Source: Bagarius yarrelli (Eukaryota; Chordata; Actinopteri; Siluriformes; Sisoridae). Taken from it: a DNA stretch of 64,000 nucleotides. This document shows positions 44,918 to 57,094 of the stretch, one piece after another. The translations under genes were made by a program, and so were the position numbers. Numbering within the stretch: the stretch's first letter is position 1; the number at the start of each line of letters is the position of its first letter. The stretch is from NCBI GenBank assembly GCA_005784505.1, contig VCAZ01000045.1:2640501-2704500 (forward strand). Reading direction: 5' to 3'. The notes under the pieces are model-generated. The model was not told the DNA's origin, ran no database searches, and was given only the letters and a program-made list of their open reading frames with translations.

Positions 44918-45381
44918 AGGGATGCTCGATATATCGTTTCCGTATCGACATCGCAATGTCTGCATCTGCAATAGTCACACTGCGGGATATGCGATGTACT
45001 ATTGCGAATATAAATGACTGCACCACAGTTAAGAACACGTGATTTGTGGATTAATTGCAAAGTTGAATAGCTGAGTGAAAGTTTGGCATTTGCACAGTAT
45101 CAGGTGCAAAAAACAACTTTATAGCTTAAACAAAGATTAATTGTACTTCGTTAATACGATAAAGACGAGGCAGTGTGATCCAACTTCTTATTGGATTATT
45201 TAATTTACATCTTTGTTCTATTGTATTTATCTGTGCCTAATATCTGTGTATTATATTTTACACAAGGCAAATAATGAATTCTTTCCAAATCTAACTATTC
45301 TGGTCATCTTTTCATATTGTAATATATATCGCAGAAAAAAATATCACAATGTCAGTTCTTTTTCCAATATCATGCAGCTCT
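44918..45381. mobile_element. hAT-like MITE with 15-bp terminal repeats
   Basis: Left AGGGATGCTCGATAT and right complement AGAGCTGCATGATAT match at 11 of 15 positions. The interior has GATATATCG and GCGATGT-type phrases and CAATGTCAGTTCTTTTTCC. This resembles a common teleost 'gggctgcacgatat' family. No target duplication is clear. Confidence 0.55.
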
Positions 45382-45530
45382 AATTAGTGAGCAGAACAGC
45401 ACATCGGCTGCCACATCAGGTTCTACTACTATCAGACAAGAACAGGAATTCGGAGGTCTAATCAGCTCAGTCTCAACAAAATGAAACAGATGCACACTGA
45501 AAAAACACCAGGTGATTGAGAGACTGTGGC

Positions 45531-45965
45531 TGCGTCTGGAATTATTTACCCCCCCTGCTATATGTTATGAGAAAAACAGAAGGCAAATACAGAGGCGGGT
45601 AACATGTCCGAATTTATGATATGTGAAAACAGTACGTGAAAAGTAGCCGGATGACCTACTACTTTTACCCAGTTTTCGAAGTGTGCATACTATAGACACT
45701 TTACTATCCCATGAGCCTACAGGAGAGACGATTCGTCATTTTCGCAAGAGACGCAGCACTTTTCAAGAAAGGTTAAAAAAACTAAATGTTTCTCGTGATT
45801 AAATTTCACTTGTTCTACATTATCTTCATAAAGCAAACAGTTTGTTGTCACGTGACATAAGAAGCGCAGTGGTCGTAGTATGTCCAAATGTCAGTCATAA
45901 TACCTATAATCATATTCTTATAGACCAAACTTTCTTATTGGTCAGGAAGTAGGAACTAATTTAAA
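45531..45965. mobile_element. Dispersed non-coding repeat E ('tccgaaat..gcatact')
   Basis: Contains GTGGCTGCGTCTGGAATTAT, ACATGTCCGAATTTATGATA, GCCGGATGACCTACTACTTT and GTGTGCATACTATAGACACT. A related block is at 49711-49870. Likely a non-autonomous DNA transposon. Confidence 0.55.
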
Positions 45966-46019
45966 GGTAGTACTTACTTAAGTAGCCTGTAATTTCACTG
46001 TTTTATTATATCGACGATT

Positions 46020-46560
46020 CTCATTCTCCTTCTTCTTCTTATTATTATTATTAAACATTTATAATTGTTTAATAAGTAGTCACAATTAACAAATAAATAA
46101 GTAAATAAATAGATTATTGAATGAAGAAAAACATAAAAAAGAAACAAAATTCATTTATTTTCCATTTATTTAGAATGGATAATTATTTTTTTGTTTATTT
46201 GTTTGTTAATTTGTATGTTTACAAGCATTAATTGAATTAAAATTTAATAAAAAAGTATTACATTTATTAACAATTATAAATTAATCAATTAATTGAATGT
46301 ATTATTAAATAGACAAGTCTTTGGACAAATAAATAAAAAGCAAATACATACTATTATTATTATTACCTTACATTAATAAAAATTATAATAGATTTGTAAT
46401 TATAATAATAACAACTGTATAAGCATAATAATAATAATAAAAATGAATACATAAATAACACAAATAATACAAAATAATACAAATAAACAAAAAGCTAATT
46501 CCTTTTTATTAATAATAATAATACACATTGTTGTTTGTTGTAAATATTAATAAATTACAA
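46020..46560. repeat. AT-rich tract with ATT/AAT repeats
   Basis: About 540 bp, mostly A/T, with (ATT)n at 46034-46052 and 46351-46364 and (AAT)n at 46425-46441 and 46509-46521, and no frame. Confidence 0.75.
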
Positions 46561-48240
46561 GCTTGAACTGGTTTGAAAGTAAAATATACGTTTATGTCCG
46601 GTGTAAATTATTTTAAAGCTTTACTTGTTAAATTAAATTTAATCATCACAGAAACAAATGCTGTTGTCGTAAAAAAAAACCCCTCGAATTTGGCGTTTGT
46701 CAGGATTCTCGTCAGGACTATTCAAAACGTTGAATTTTCGCCGTGTCAAACTCGACTGAACCTCATATAACCTCGTGACAATTAAAAGACTCCGTCGAAT
46801 GTAAATCAGGAAGCTTTTGCTTCTGGAATTGTAATAAGGTCATCCCGCAGCAGTAGGATAAGGTCATCATGATCGTCACGGCTGCGTCAGAGTGAAAGCT
46901 GAGCGCACGTTTCAGTCAATCACTGCACTTTCTCTCTGCATTACGGCTATAAATAAAGTTTTACTGCTTTCCATCTATTATACTGGCTGACGTGGGATTA
47001 AATCACTTCATAATACGACTGACAGATCATTTCAGAGAAGAAAAATAATATAAGCAAAATCTGCAGGAGATTAAAAAAAGGATCATTAAAAAATGTAGGA
47101 AAATTGTCACACAGGTTTACGCTTATTTATTTTGTCTGGTTGAATCACAGTCTTAATTGTCTTAAGGTAAAAGAAAATAAGTAGAGGATGAAGTAGGTCA
47201 TGTACTATAACTGGATTATATCATTCGGCTTTTAGATAACGTTATTTAATATGAACAGACCTTCTTTATAATTAGCAAAATAAACACTAAGCCCAGGACA
47301 TGTGTTATACTGGTAAATACCGTTTTCGTTCATGTTGTTTGTCCTATTTATCGGTTCCAAACTAATAAATCGGAGGCTGTTAAATGTAGGCATGCAATGA
47401 ATAAGATAGACCGGAACAATTACTGGTAATCAGACACCACTTGAGTGCTTCGCTTCGCTGTAAAAAGAGCTGTGTGGAAGCCTAACCTCGACCATTTTTT
47501 TTTACTAGTAACAGACTGTGTGCTCACACACAACACACACATACTAGAGAAACAAGAGCACTAAAGACATACAGTGCGCCTGGTTGCCTGGGCATCAGAG
47601 GCCCGTTGTTCTTGGCAAAGAGGTGTAAACAAATGCCACAGAGTGTGGAAAAACACACAGGAGCAGCCTACACACACTCAATCACTCACGCACACACTGT
47701 TAACAAGATGCTAAGCTACCAGGCGGGCAGGATTTCAAGAATGCTAATGATTTAATAAACACGTTTGAGAAGCGTCCATTAGCTTCAGTCTGTCTGCACA
47801 GAGTGAGAATAAGCCTGAATTGTGACTTACCGCATATACAGTAATGCTAACACCTTTCACACACTTTGTACAGAGAAATGGTTTCAGAATGCAGAATTTT
47901 GTGTACAAACACTTACTTGAGATGGATTTTTTTAGCTTTTTTTTTTAGAAAATAAATAAAGTTATTTTCACTGAAATCTATTAAAATAAGAGAGAAATAA
48001 ATATTGATTGCAAAAATCATTACAAAAATGCTTTGTGTATTCACTCTCTGTTTGTAAGACGTTTAGAGGAGTAAAAAGTAAGGGGTGAAGTTCTAACTTT
48101 AATAAGAAATTAATCTTTTATCAGAACTTTATGCAGTTTGATTTACTTCATACATTTTAAGGGTCAAATATTTTATTTGTTTTTTTTAAACAGCATTAAA
48201 CATGACAACAATTTAATACAGAAGTAAAAATAGTGTGTGT
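46561..48240 (-). other. rnf123 intron sequence, no gene seen
   Basis: A GC-richer stretch at 46840-46930 repeats ATAAGGTCATC twice (46834, 46858). GC-rich unique sequence at 47570-47720 with AC-rich ends. No exon fits the rnf123 phases. Confidence 0.4.
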
Positions 48241-48245
48241 TATTT

Positions 48246-48400
48246 ATATGGGAAAATGGTAGCGCATTGGTTAAGATGTTGAACTGCCAATTGAAAGACT
48301 GGGGTTCGACTGCCAGCACCACCAAGCTGCCACTGCTGGGCCCCTGAGCACGGCCCTTAACCCCTAATTTATAAAACTTATGCTTGCCTGCAAAGCTAAA
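48246..48400 (+). mobile_element. SINE family A (plus)
   Basis: ATGGTAGCGCATTGGTTAAG, GGGGTTCGACTGCC, CACCACCAAGCTGCCACTGC, GGGCCCCTGAGCACGGCCCT; the tail is missing and a LINE relic follows. Confidence 0.85.
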
Positions 48401-48414
48401 AATAAAGCAGCACC

Positions 48415-48750
48415 CAACGACCGCCAAGCATTTATCACTTCTTGCATAGCACCATGCCCCTGTTAGATCCACAAGTACGTACCCCTAGGAGGCAAGGTAA
48501 GTAAGCCTTTTCTCTATTCTGGCACCAAGATGGTGGAATGAACTTCCCATCAGTGTCAAAACAACAGAGTCACTGGCGGTCTTTAAGAGACAATTGAAGA
48601 CCCACCTCTTTCTTAAATACCTACACATCCTGCTCTTTCAACAGTTTTTGTGGGTTGATACACTTTGATTTGGGATCTAATGTACCAGTATTGAGCTGTT
48701 CAATGATGTGTCTCAAAGCACTTTTGTACTTCGCTGTAAATGTAATTTCT
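48415..48750 (+). mobile_element. LINE 3' end (L2/CR1-like)
   Basis: Carries the C-terminal coding relic (48504-48668) followed by an apparent 3' UTR with GCTGTAAATGTAATTTC, resembling the tail shared with family A SINEs. 5' truncated, as expected of LINE insertions. Confidence 0.7.
48504..48668 (+). pseudogene. LINE ORF2 C-terminal remnant
   Basis: 54 in-frame codons read SLFSILAPRWWNELPISVKT, TESLAVFKRQLKTHLF and a short tail to TGA. The pattern APRxWNxLP...LxxFKxxLKTHLF is typical of the end of L2/CR1/Rex-type reverse transcriptase ORFs. A TAA just upstream (48498) and loss of the reverse transcriptase and endonuclease make it dead. Confidence 0.75.
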
Positions 48751-48752
48751 TG

Positions 48753-48755
<3 letters not shown>

Positions 48756-48803
<48 letters not shown>
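48756..48803 (+). repeat. (TA)n microsatellite
   Basis: About 24 uninterrupted TA units next to the LINE 3' end. Confidence 0.95.
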
Positions 48804-48805
<2 letters not shown>

Positions 48806-48839
48806 TTATATAAAAAATGCTGTTTTATGTATTTTTAAA

Positions 48840-49710
48840 GGCCTGCTTTTGGGGGCCCTAAGCAGCCACATAGTTCACTTATGCCTTGGCTCGACTCTGA
48901 AATTAGCTCTATTTTTATTTTGTATCTTGTTTTATTTTTGTGAGAGCAATGATAACTTATATCATTTTTCAAAGGAAAATGAAATATATTTAAGGTAAAA
49001 AAAAAAAACAAGTAAAATAAAAATTAATGCTAAACATAACAGTAAAAGTTAAAGGTCTTTTCAAGGTGTCTAAACATGTAGGTTTTTTTCGGGTTATTCC
49101 CCGAAAAGAAGGCAAGATCAGTGACATTTCCAGCAGCAGTTCATTCTGACATTTAAATGATTGCGATTAACTAAAATGAAAATATAATGAGATGTCATCA
49201 CGGGGTTAGTGATAATATAACACGAAATATTATGTTGCCAGGTCGGCTTTACTTATGATGAGTCACTCATGCTGCAATTACAAAGTCAAGCCATTTACAC
49301 CATCAATTAAAAACAAATTGCTCCTGGCGTTTTACATTAAGCGGTGTCGAAGGGGATTACTGTTGACAGAAATGTTACAAAAGAAAAGTGTAAATGTAGT
49401 AAATGTGTAATGCAATGAAATGCAAAATCTGGGCTGTAGGCATGTGTCACAAATGCAGGTTAAACTTATATATATATGATATGATAAAGCATGAACACAT
49501 AGCAGGGCAGCTTGGAAACAAAACATGACAAACAGCAAAGTAACAAAAGCCAGATCAAGACAGACTGAAACACAAGGGGGTTAATCCGCAAACTAATGCA
49601 GGTGAAAACAATCAATCAAACAAGAAACACATTTGGACAAGGAGGCAACTAACCAAACAAAAGACAAGGGTAAAAAACAACGACCAGACACATAAATGCC
49701 ACATGAAATA
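48840..49710 (-). other. rnf123 intron sequence, no element recognised
   Basis: AT-rich, with an A run at 48999-49009. No exon seen. Confidence 0.45.
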
Positions 49711-49870
49711 GGCTCCGTCCGAAATCGCATACTTCTTTACAATGTAGTATGCGAAACTGAGCATGTGAGGCGAGTAGCATGTCGAAATCCTTAGTATATA
49801 AAATACAGTATGTGAAAGTTCCCGGATTTTGACGTATGCTAATGGTGCGAAGTGGCCTTTTTCAAGTGCT
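49711..49870. mobile_element. Dispersed repeat E, second copy (partial)
   Basis: GCTCCGTCCGAAATCGCATA, GTAGTATGCGAAA, TAGCATGTCGAAATCC and AGTTCCCGGATTTTGACGTA match the 45531 copy in order. Confidence 0.55.
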
Positions 49871-50984
49871 TTAAGTAGCTTATGTACATATGTACACAGG
49901 CATGCTAGCAAAAATTCGCAAGGTTATGCTATTTCTGCTAGCTTATAAGGCTAAAAACCTGGAAGAGCTAGATGCAGAGGTGTTCCCTAAAACTCAGACG
50001 ACGATACCCTCTGGTGGTCAGATGAAGAAGAAGGGGCCAAGTCCTTTACAAGCACCGATTTATCCCTTTTAGTGGTTTGCAAAGCTCTCTCTAGATATGA
50101 CTGTAAATATCCTCAGATGACGGCTTCCCAATCAATGATGTGCAAATTTCAAATTTCATTGTATCTTTTAACCTTTAACTGACCTACGGCTTCTCTCTAA
50201 CACACTGTGAACTTTATACTCCAATATACAGTCATGTGGAATTTGAGAAATCCCCTGCACCTCTCAGCACATAAGCACTACATTAAAGGCTGGTCTGACT
50301 TTCTAATGTGAGAGACGGTTCTGGCTGAATCATGGATGCATTTAGACCACTAAAATCTAATTTTGCCTGGGCCTGCTTTGGAAGGGAAGGCACTGGAGAT
50401 CGTATTTCATACTGCAGACAGCTCTGTTTTCTGCAGTCTGACTATGCGGTATTTTCTCAGAGCTGGAAGCAGAGAAGCAAATGTGCACAGCCCAACGTGG
50501 GATACACACACAGTCCATTAACGCCAAGCCACAGGATCCTCCTGCAACTCTTTAATCCGACCTCAAAAACACTTTAATGGCTTTTACTAAACTCTCGAGA
50601 GTGCATTAGAATGACTAATGACTTGTTAATTATTTAGAAACAAGTGATATCATGCAAATAAAAGATAGGAAGTGGATACTGAATCCAACGTCATGCTAAT
50701 TTTAAGTGTTTAGGTTTCTTATATTATGCCAGCTAAATAATGCGCATTTCTTCGGGATCATGTTTGACTGAGGTAAACTAAAATGTCCACTTTTTGGTAC
50801 AGGGCCAAACTTAGCTAAGGTCAATCTACCTGGGGTGAAATCAAGCCAAGATCGAGTCCAAATAAAATCGTGAATCAGAAATGAAACTTTTAGAACCCCC
50901 CCCCCCAAAATTATTTTAAAATTGTACAGATGGACTAACTGTATACGGATTCTGATAAAGGATCCCTTTTGAATCATTACTCAC
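49871..50984 (-). other. rnf123 intron sequence before exon 51 kb
   Basis: Unique GC-richer stretch at 50330-50560 with an 81-codon plus-strand frame lacking motifs. A C run of 9-11 at 50897-50907. No exon other than 50985-51079. Confidence 0.4.
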
Positions 50985-51079
50985 CGCTGTTGTGGCTGCA
51001 GCCTGCTTGGACTCCTCAGTCAGGAAAGCCAGCATCTTCTCCACCTTCTGCGCTTCTTCTGCAGTGATGTAGTCTGTAT
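50985..51079 (-). CDS. rnf123: rnf123 coding exon (third from last)
   Basis: A 95-nt internal exon, entered in phase 1 (AT completes Tyr) and left in phase 0. It reads TDYITAEEAQ, then KVEKMLAFLTEESKQAAATTA, an acidic amphipathic helix and an Ala/Thr-rich linker just before the RING domain. The donor is a consensus GTGAGT (50984-50979). The acceptor, CTTTAAAG at 51080, follows a short T-rich tract broken by purines and looks weak. Skipping the exon would shift the frame, so it should be constitutive in a functional transcript. An open frame starting at a Met in the upstream intron runs through it, but that Met is not the real start. Confidence 0.87.
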
Positions 51080-51080
51080 C

Positions 51081-52435
51081 TTTAAAGTAAAAACACAAAG
51101 GCAAAGCATATTACACAAAGATCTGACAGTCCTGCGGGTGTTAAAAAAAAGATTCCTAGTCTTTCGAATGTATTTGATCAAGTGCACATCGTAGTAGCAT
51201 CAAGATCAATTATTATTAGTTTGTAGAGAAAGCTGGGAAGATAAGTCACATAAACTAAAAAAAAAACATGTAACTACTGATATAGCGAAGGTCATTTTTT
51301 AAAAACATCTTAAATGATACAAAATATAGGCGTTAGGAATTTCTAGTAAATATAACAAGCTTGTTACTTGAGAACAGGACGAGAAAAGTTAATCATAGGT
51401 TAATCATAGTTGGCACAATTTGAGACATTGTCATTCAGTAATTGTAATGAACACAAATTCTGTGTATGAAAACTTGCTGGAAAATAAAACAGAACTAAGG
51501 AAAAAAGTCATTAAAAGTAAAACCTGCGTCTTTTGACTATGTAACAGATTTTTTAACAACGCTATTGCAAAGATAAACAAGTATTCTAGACATTTCTTAT
51601 TTAAACATGCAGCTTTTCTGTTGAACATGAGCAGCACACGAGTAAAGTTTGTATGAACCATAAACAACTCAACGGTATGGGACAATCACAGTGCGCAGTG
51701 ATGGCGGCTTAAGGGGGAGCGGAACCTGTGCTTTGAACAATGCCAAACGGCGTCATATTTTTCTCTTTCTGAATTTTTAGTGGATCCCTATGAAAAAAAA
51801 ATTGGCTGACTTCACCCTAGCCTTTCTGCGTCCCCCCCAGTTAGGGAACCACTGGCTTAGGGAATAACTGTTTACTGCTGCTGTAACATAAATGATAATA
51901 AAAACTTGATGCTTGATACATAAACCCAAACTACAAATAGATTAAAAAACTTTGATGTGTCTCCACTAACAAATAAAAATGTTAGTGTTAATTTGGTCTA
52001 AAATTTACTGTGGTATAAAAGAACCCCCAGCATAACCAGTCTTATTACGTTTTTTTAACATTAACATGCAACCGCATATGTTCATCATGTATTTTACATA
52101 ACATTAAAGTTCATTTAAACCCTTTAAAATTATTTTTACTATAAGATTCGCAGGTATGGTGGAATTTTGTAAAGTTGTATAGTGAAAGAGACGAAGTTGT
52201 TTGTTTCACCCCCCCTTTTATATATGTTCGGAATGTGATTATATAGATGCTGGAGTTGGACTATAGCTCCAAAACAGGAAGTATGGGTATAAGTTTAAAA
52301 CAAATAACATATTGTTCTCAGGTGAATAATGCTTAGTACACAAGCCTAAGATTAATATAAAATTAGATCCTTTTTTATAAACTTAAGCCTTGATTGGCAG
52401 AGAAAGAGTAGAGGTTTTATTTTTCTTTAAATATC
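51081..52435 (-). other. rnf123 intron sequence, no element recognised
   Basis: AT-rich intron upstream of the exon. No splice-bounded frame. Confidence 0.45.
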
Positions 52436-52439
52436 TTTT

Positions 52440-52870
52440 GTGCGTCTCAATCAGGTTGCTACCCAATCCATCAACAGCCTGAGCCCTGGGTGCTTCTGGC
52501 CCCAGCCAGACTCATCACAAATGCATTTGCACACTGAGATTAACTTGATGATTACTGCGTGGAGTAGAGGAAAAGCAGCCAGCTTTCAACTACTGCTTCT
52601 TCCGGGTTACCATTCCCTAATTGCAATTTCATGCCTGTCTGGTCTGCCAATCATCCCTGCTCTTGACATGCATTCTGGAGGGATGAGCAAAATGCCAGCT
52701 GCTTTTACAATGACAAGAAGATGGACAGTAGGACTGATAAATAGCTCTATTTGGATAATAACTGCATTGAAGCACTCAGAACATTGTGATGGGCGAAATG
52801 TGGGAAAGAATCTGCAATCGTCGCTGACGGACACAGCATTATATAGTGTTTTAGCGTGATGAATTTCTTC
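52440..52870. other. Candidate conserved non-coding element inside rnf123 intron
   Basis: Unique and GC-balanced. A 139-codon plus-strand frame (52440-52859) and an antisense 75-codon frame coexist, which can mark conserved sequence but carries no domain. Motifs: CACAAATGCATTTGCACA (octamer-like palindrome), CCCTAATTGCAATTTCATG and CTGATAAATAGC. Enhancer reading is inference. Confidence 0.35.
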
Positions 52871-54205
52871 GCAGGTGGCAGGTATTCAGGACTCAATTTT
52901 ACCAAAGTTTTGGACATAGACAGGATCGATTTGTTGATTCTGGTTGTACTTTCTGTACCTTCTGTTGCTCAACTTTTATGCTTTTTTCATTACTTTATTT
53001 ATCTGGTCAGTGCAGAATTTAATATATCCCATCTGTTAGATTAAATCGAGCAGATGCTATCATGTCACATCTGGTAACTTTTTTATGCAAATGAGATTAC
53101 TGCTGCATATTAATGAGAGGAATTAAAAATATTGTATAAATGAAATATCTGCTACATTTGGTGGGGGGGGGGGGGGGATTGTAGATTATTTAACTGATTG
53201 ACTTCATTAATCCCAAAAGAAAATTCACAATGAGTTTTTTTAACAACAGCATAAGGCGAATTCATAAATGTCACTAACACCAAGAAAAGCTTTTAGTCAA
53301 TGACATTTTTAACTGATGTTTTATTACAATAGTTTCCCAAAAAGGAAAGCCCATTGTGTCCTTCATGCCATAAAGACATTAATTAGCTTTTCAACTCACT
53401 CTAAAAGAACAATCCATACTTTCAACTAAATGGCAACTGGAAGACAGCCAAAGGTTTCCCATTTGTGTAAACCACTGAACCAATGGATTATGTTCACACC
53501 CATTTTATGAAAAATACTTGTGAGGGCTTCCTCATCATTAGATCTCGCGGTGCATTGACCAATTTTCTTGGCACACTTTATACTTCTTACTGTAAAGCTT
53601 CCATAGGTATTGCTACACAGTCATGTATTGTAGACTATGGAATTTGTACTGAATTTCGGAAGTTAGAAGCTAGTAAGAGTAAGTGAGGGGAGAACACTTA
53701 CTCCTCACCAAAGGTGACCAAGTGACTATGAGGATCTTTCGCAGGATTCTGTAACTTTAGAAGAAGAATCTTACATCAGAGGTTGCTTAAATGGTGTATT
53801 ATCCGAATCGAGTCTGATCTATGGGTTCCCAATAGCAGAGGAAAAGTTTTTTTTACATAGTCTAATACTGGATTTGGAGTTGAATTCATTTTTAAGTATG
53901 TGTAAGACCAATGGAGACCAAATTAAATCTGAAATAGAAGCAAAACTATTGGGTCGCTTCTTAAATTTGTTAACACGATGCACATTTCTAACATAAATAA
54001 TATTCCATAATTTTTTTCCAAACAGTTTTGAGATTATTCATCTGATTTATGCTGTTTTCCCATTTTGGAGTTCTTTAGCGAGTTATTTGGCCTGCACTGT
54101 CAAGTCCTACTTTTTAATCTTTAATCTGGTCTGTGGTTACATTTTGCACATACGCATCCTTCGGATTTTGTATTAAATAAATGTCATTGTAAAAAGTTTC
54201 TAAAC
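52871..54205 (-). other. rnf123 intron sequence, no gene seen
   Basis: Contains a G run of about 15 at 53163-53177. Plus-strand frames at 52856-53044 and 53483-53686 have no motif. Confidence 0.45.
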
Positions 54206-54209
54206 CTTC

Positions 54210-54305
54210 AAGTGGTGTCTTATTGGTTAAGGTTTCAGGCTGCTGATTATGAGGTTATAAATTAAATCTCAATTCCAGCCAAGTTGACTCAAAAATATTT
54301 GTCCT
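54210..54305 (+). mobile_element. SINE family A remnant (plus)
   Basis: AAGTGGTGTCTTATTGGTTA then AGGTTTCAGGCTGCTGATTA and a decayed B-box region. Confidence 0.5.
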
Positions 54306-54619
54306 TTAAGCGAATATAAAATGCTCTAAAGACATATTTTTCCATTTTTTATCAGTTTTTTTTTTTATGTGATAATTTCTTGTCTTGATTTTGCTTTATA
54401 TGTATAATTTTTTTTTATATTTTGTGGGTTTATTGTGAAAAGTGTAAATTTTTTCAAGCAGTAAAATTTCTGGTCTCACACACCAAAGGCTAGGGATGCT
54501 TTAATACTTTAGAAAAATAATAATTATACATACCTACAAATTGTCTAAAACACTTTTTAAGTATATTTATTTTTCATAATACGTAATAAGCAGCCATTTT
54601 TCAGCTCTGTTTGGATTTG

Positions 54620-54940
54620 ACCTCAATTTTCGAGTCTCGCCGAACAAAAGCAAACGAGCAACTGTAAATGTAAAAGCAAAGCTTCAGATAAACCTCTGGT
54701 GGTACACAGAAATTGCCTCCAACATTCAATAAGCCGGTTATAGGATGCAAAACAAGGGGAGAAAATGAAGGGGCTAGAAGAGAAATGAGGGGAGGGAGTC
54801 AGTGGCAACTGGCCATGGTGTCCATGGAGACCCTCCAGTCCCCATGGGAACCAGACAGCCTAAGGCATGTCCTTATCCAACTGGAGGACAGCTCGGTAAG
54901 AGGCCAAGAAACACAGGCCCCCTGGTTAGTTAAAAATTAA
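54620..54940. other. Unique GC-richer intronic island
   Basis: Stands out from AT-rich flanks. Contains GTGTCCATGGAGACCC and CCCCATGGGAACC, both similar to RFX X-box halves. Overlapping frames on both strands have no domain. Regulatory role possible. Confidence 0.25.
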
Positions 54941-56020
54941 TGTCATTTGACAAACTGGCGAATACTTGTAGAATTCTGACAAATCAGACTTAATATTGAA
55001 TGAAGAGAAACACTGTACTAAATCGTGGTCACCTTTATTGTCTGTGTTATTTGCCAAGCTTGTTGTAAGTCTTATGATTAAAGTTTTGGTTCCTAAATAA
55101 AAATATATATATATATATATTGGGAGGTGTTGCTCGGTATAGAAACATGTATAGTTAAAACTTTTTAGAATAATGAAAACTAATCATTAGTTGAAGATGG
55201 TCATGATGCTAGCTGAACGCTAAGGTTTGAAGTAGCACTCAAGCCCAACCTGCTTGATTCGGGAATCTCTAAAAGACCTCTTCTCCATTCATGTCTCTTA
55301 AGCTGAACCTGTTTCATGTAGTGCAGATTCATCAACTCCATTTAGAGTAAATAATTTATGAAGGCACTATGCAGCTGTACAGTCTGTAAAGTGGTCAGAA
55401 AGCAGACCAACTAAGCAAGAGTGAAAACAATCAATGGCACTGCAGTGCAGGCTGGGACAAATATGGACAATGTCAATTATCCTTTCATTTTTTAAAAAAT
55501 AGACGTGCACACAGGTGAGAGCATCAGGTTCACTTAGACAATTAAAATGATTCCAAATTGTGTTGACATTGATTTTTTTTTTTTTTTTTAAAGCTTAAGA
55601 TAAAAACAAACCTTTTTATTAGTTTTAAGGCAGACCGTCTCGTTAATGTATTATGCATTATTCTATCACAATAACACGGCTTCTATTCATCAAAGCATTC
55701 AGAAAGCAAAGCCTAATTATTTATACAACTGGCTGAATTTGCTAAAGGGGTAATTAATTGTTCCCATCACACTGACTGCGTTTTTATTATGCTGCATTAT
55801 GCAGATGATGGATTACCTTTTCAAATGTTTGGATTTTTTTTACCTTTAGTCACTTTTACCACGTCTGTAGCAATGTGATAACTGTGTGAATTTACCCCAG
55901 AAATCACCCCAAACCATAAACTTAAAAAAAAAACATACAATAATAGAACATTGTAGAGATTATGAATACTTGCAAATACATATATGATATTTCTCACATT
56001 TTGAAAAAGAACTTATCTGA
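54941..56020 (-). other. rnf123 intron sequence, no gene seen
   Basis: Includes (TA)n at about 55104-55120 and a T run at 55574-55590. Confidence 0.5.
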
Positions 56021-56024
56021 GTAA

Positions 56025-56162
56025 ACAGTTAAGGAAAGGGCCTTACTCAGGGGCCCAGCAGTAGCAAATTGGTGGTCCCAAAAAAATTAACCAATAATCT
56101 TCTACTGATCAGCAGTCCACAAAAAGCACAAAAGCACAAAAGCTAATACACCACTTTCCCTT
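56025..56162 (-). mobile_element. SINE family A remnant (minus)
   Basis: GGGCCTTACTCAGGGGCCCA, GCAAATTGGTGGTCCC and a decayed head with a short CAAAAGCA duplication. The tail is absent. Confidence 0.6.
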
Positions 56163-56678
56163 TATTATTATTAAACATTATTATCTGATTGTAGAAAGTA
56201 CAAGTTGGTATGCACGAAACCCAAAACCATGAAATTGCATTTGTATTATTTTTGAGGGTTTTACAGATTAAAAGCCTAATTTTTTGAAGCACGACTGACT
56301 GATTACTTCCCGAAAGAATTCAGCCGAAATATGTGTTCTGAAAAAATGTTAATTGATTAAATTTAACTGTTTTTAAGTTATAATTCAACAATAGGTTTCA
56401 ACGAAATGGCTGTATATGCTGTATAAAGAGATCGATATTTCTAAGCTTGCTGTGTTTTTTTTGTTTTTTTTTATTACATAAAAAAAATTCATTATAAATC
56501 AATCCACGTTTTTTTCATTTCACTCCATTGATTCTGAACAAAAGTCCAAAAGGTGCAGACTACAGAATTTATAGACTACATAGGAAAAATGTTGGTCCCT
56601 AATTACTTTAAATGATTCGATATGAAATAAGGCTGAGCAGAAATGCTTTAAAATGCCTGCAAATGATTCATACTTTAT

Positions 56679-56708
56679 GATAATGATGATGATGATGATG
56701 ATGATGAT
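56679..56708 (+). repeat. (GAT)n microsatellite
   Basis: About nine GAT/ATG triplets; antisense reads as poly-Ile in a chance frame. Confidence 0.9.
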
Positions 56709-57094
56709 TATAGTCTTTTCACCTCTTGTAGTGAGACGTACAGAAAAGCTGACTGCGAGCAAGGAGATCTCTGTAATTTTTCTGTCTGTGCTAAGACCAT
56801 GATTATAAACTGCTTTTTGTGAGTATAAAAAGCACTTAGCGCTAAGTTTTATTCTGGAATGTTCATTGAAAAAAACTCCTAATCAACACTTCAATCAGGG
56901 CAAACGCTATGTGTCTGTCAGACGACTTTGTTCAAGTACAAAAGAAAAAAAAATTGGAGATGAAGTCTTGTGTTTTGTGAACGTTTATCAAAGTATAATA
57001 CAACCTTCGAAAGAAAGGTCAAAGTCGCCTGTACTTTCTCTAAAGACTCCTCAGGAGAACCACGCTGCAGATGTTTCCCACTCTGTGGTAGCCT

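Noticed and set aside
50916..51104. Minus-strand frame beginning at an internal Met as a small protein
   Set aside because: The Met lies upstream of the acceptor in the intron and the frame runs on past the donor; the exon is 51079-50985.
52440..52859. 139-codon plus-strand frame as a coding gene
   Set aside because: No recognisable domain or splice structure, antisense frame present; kept only as a candidate non-coding element.
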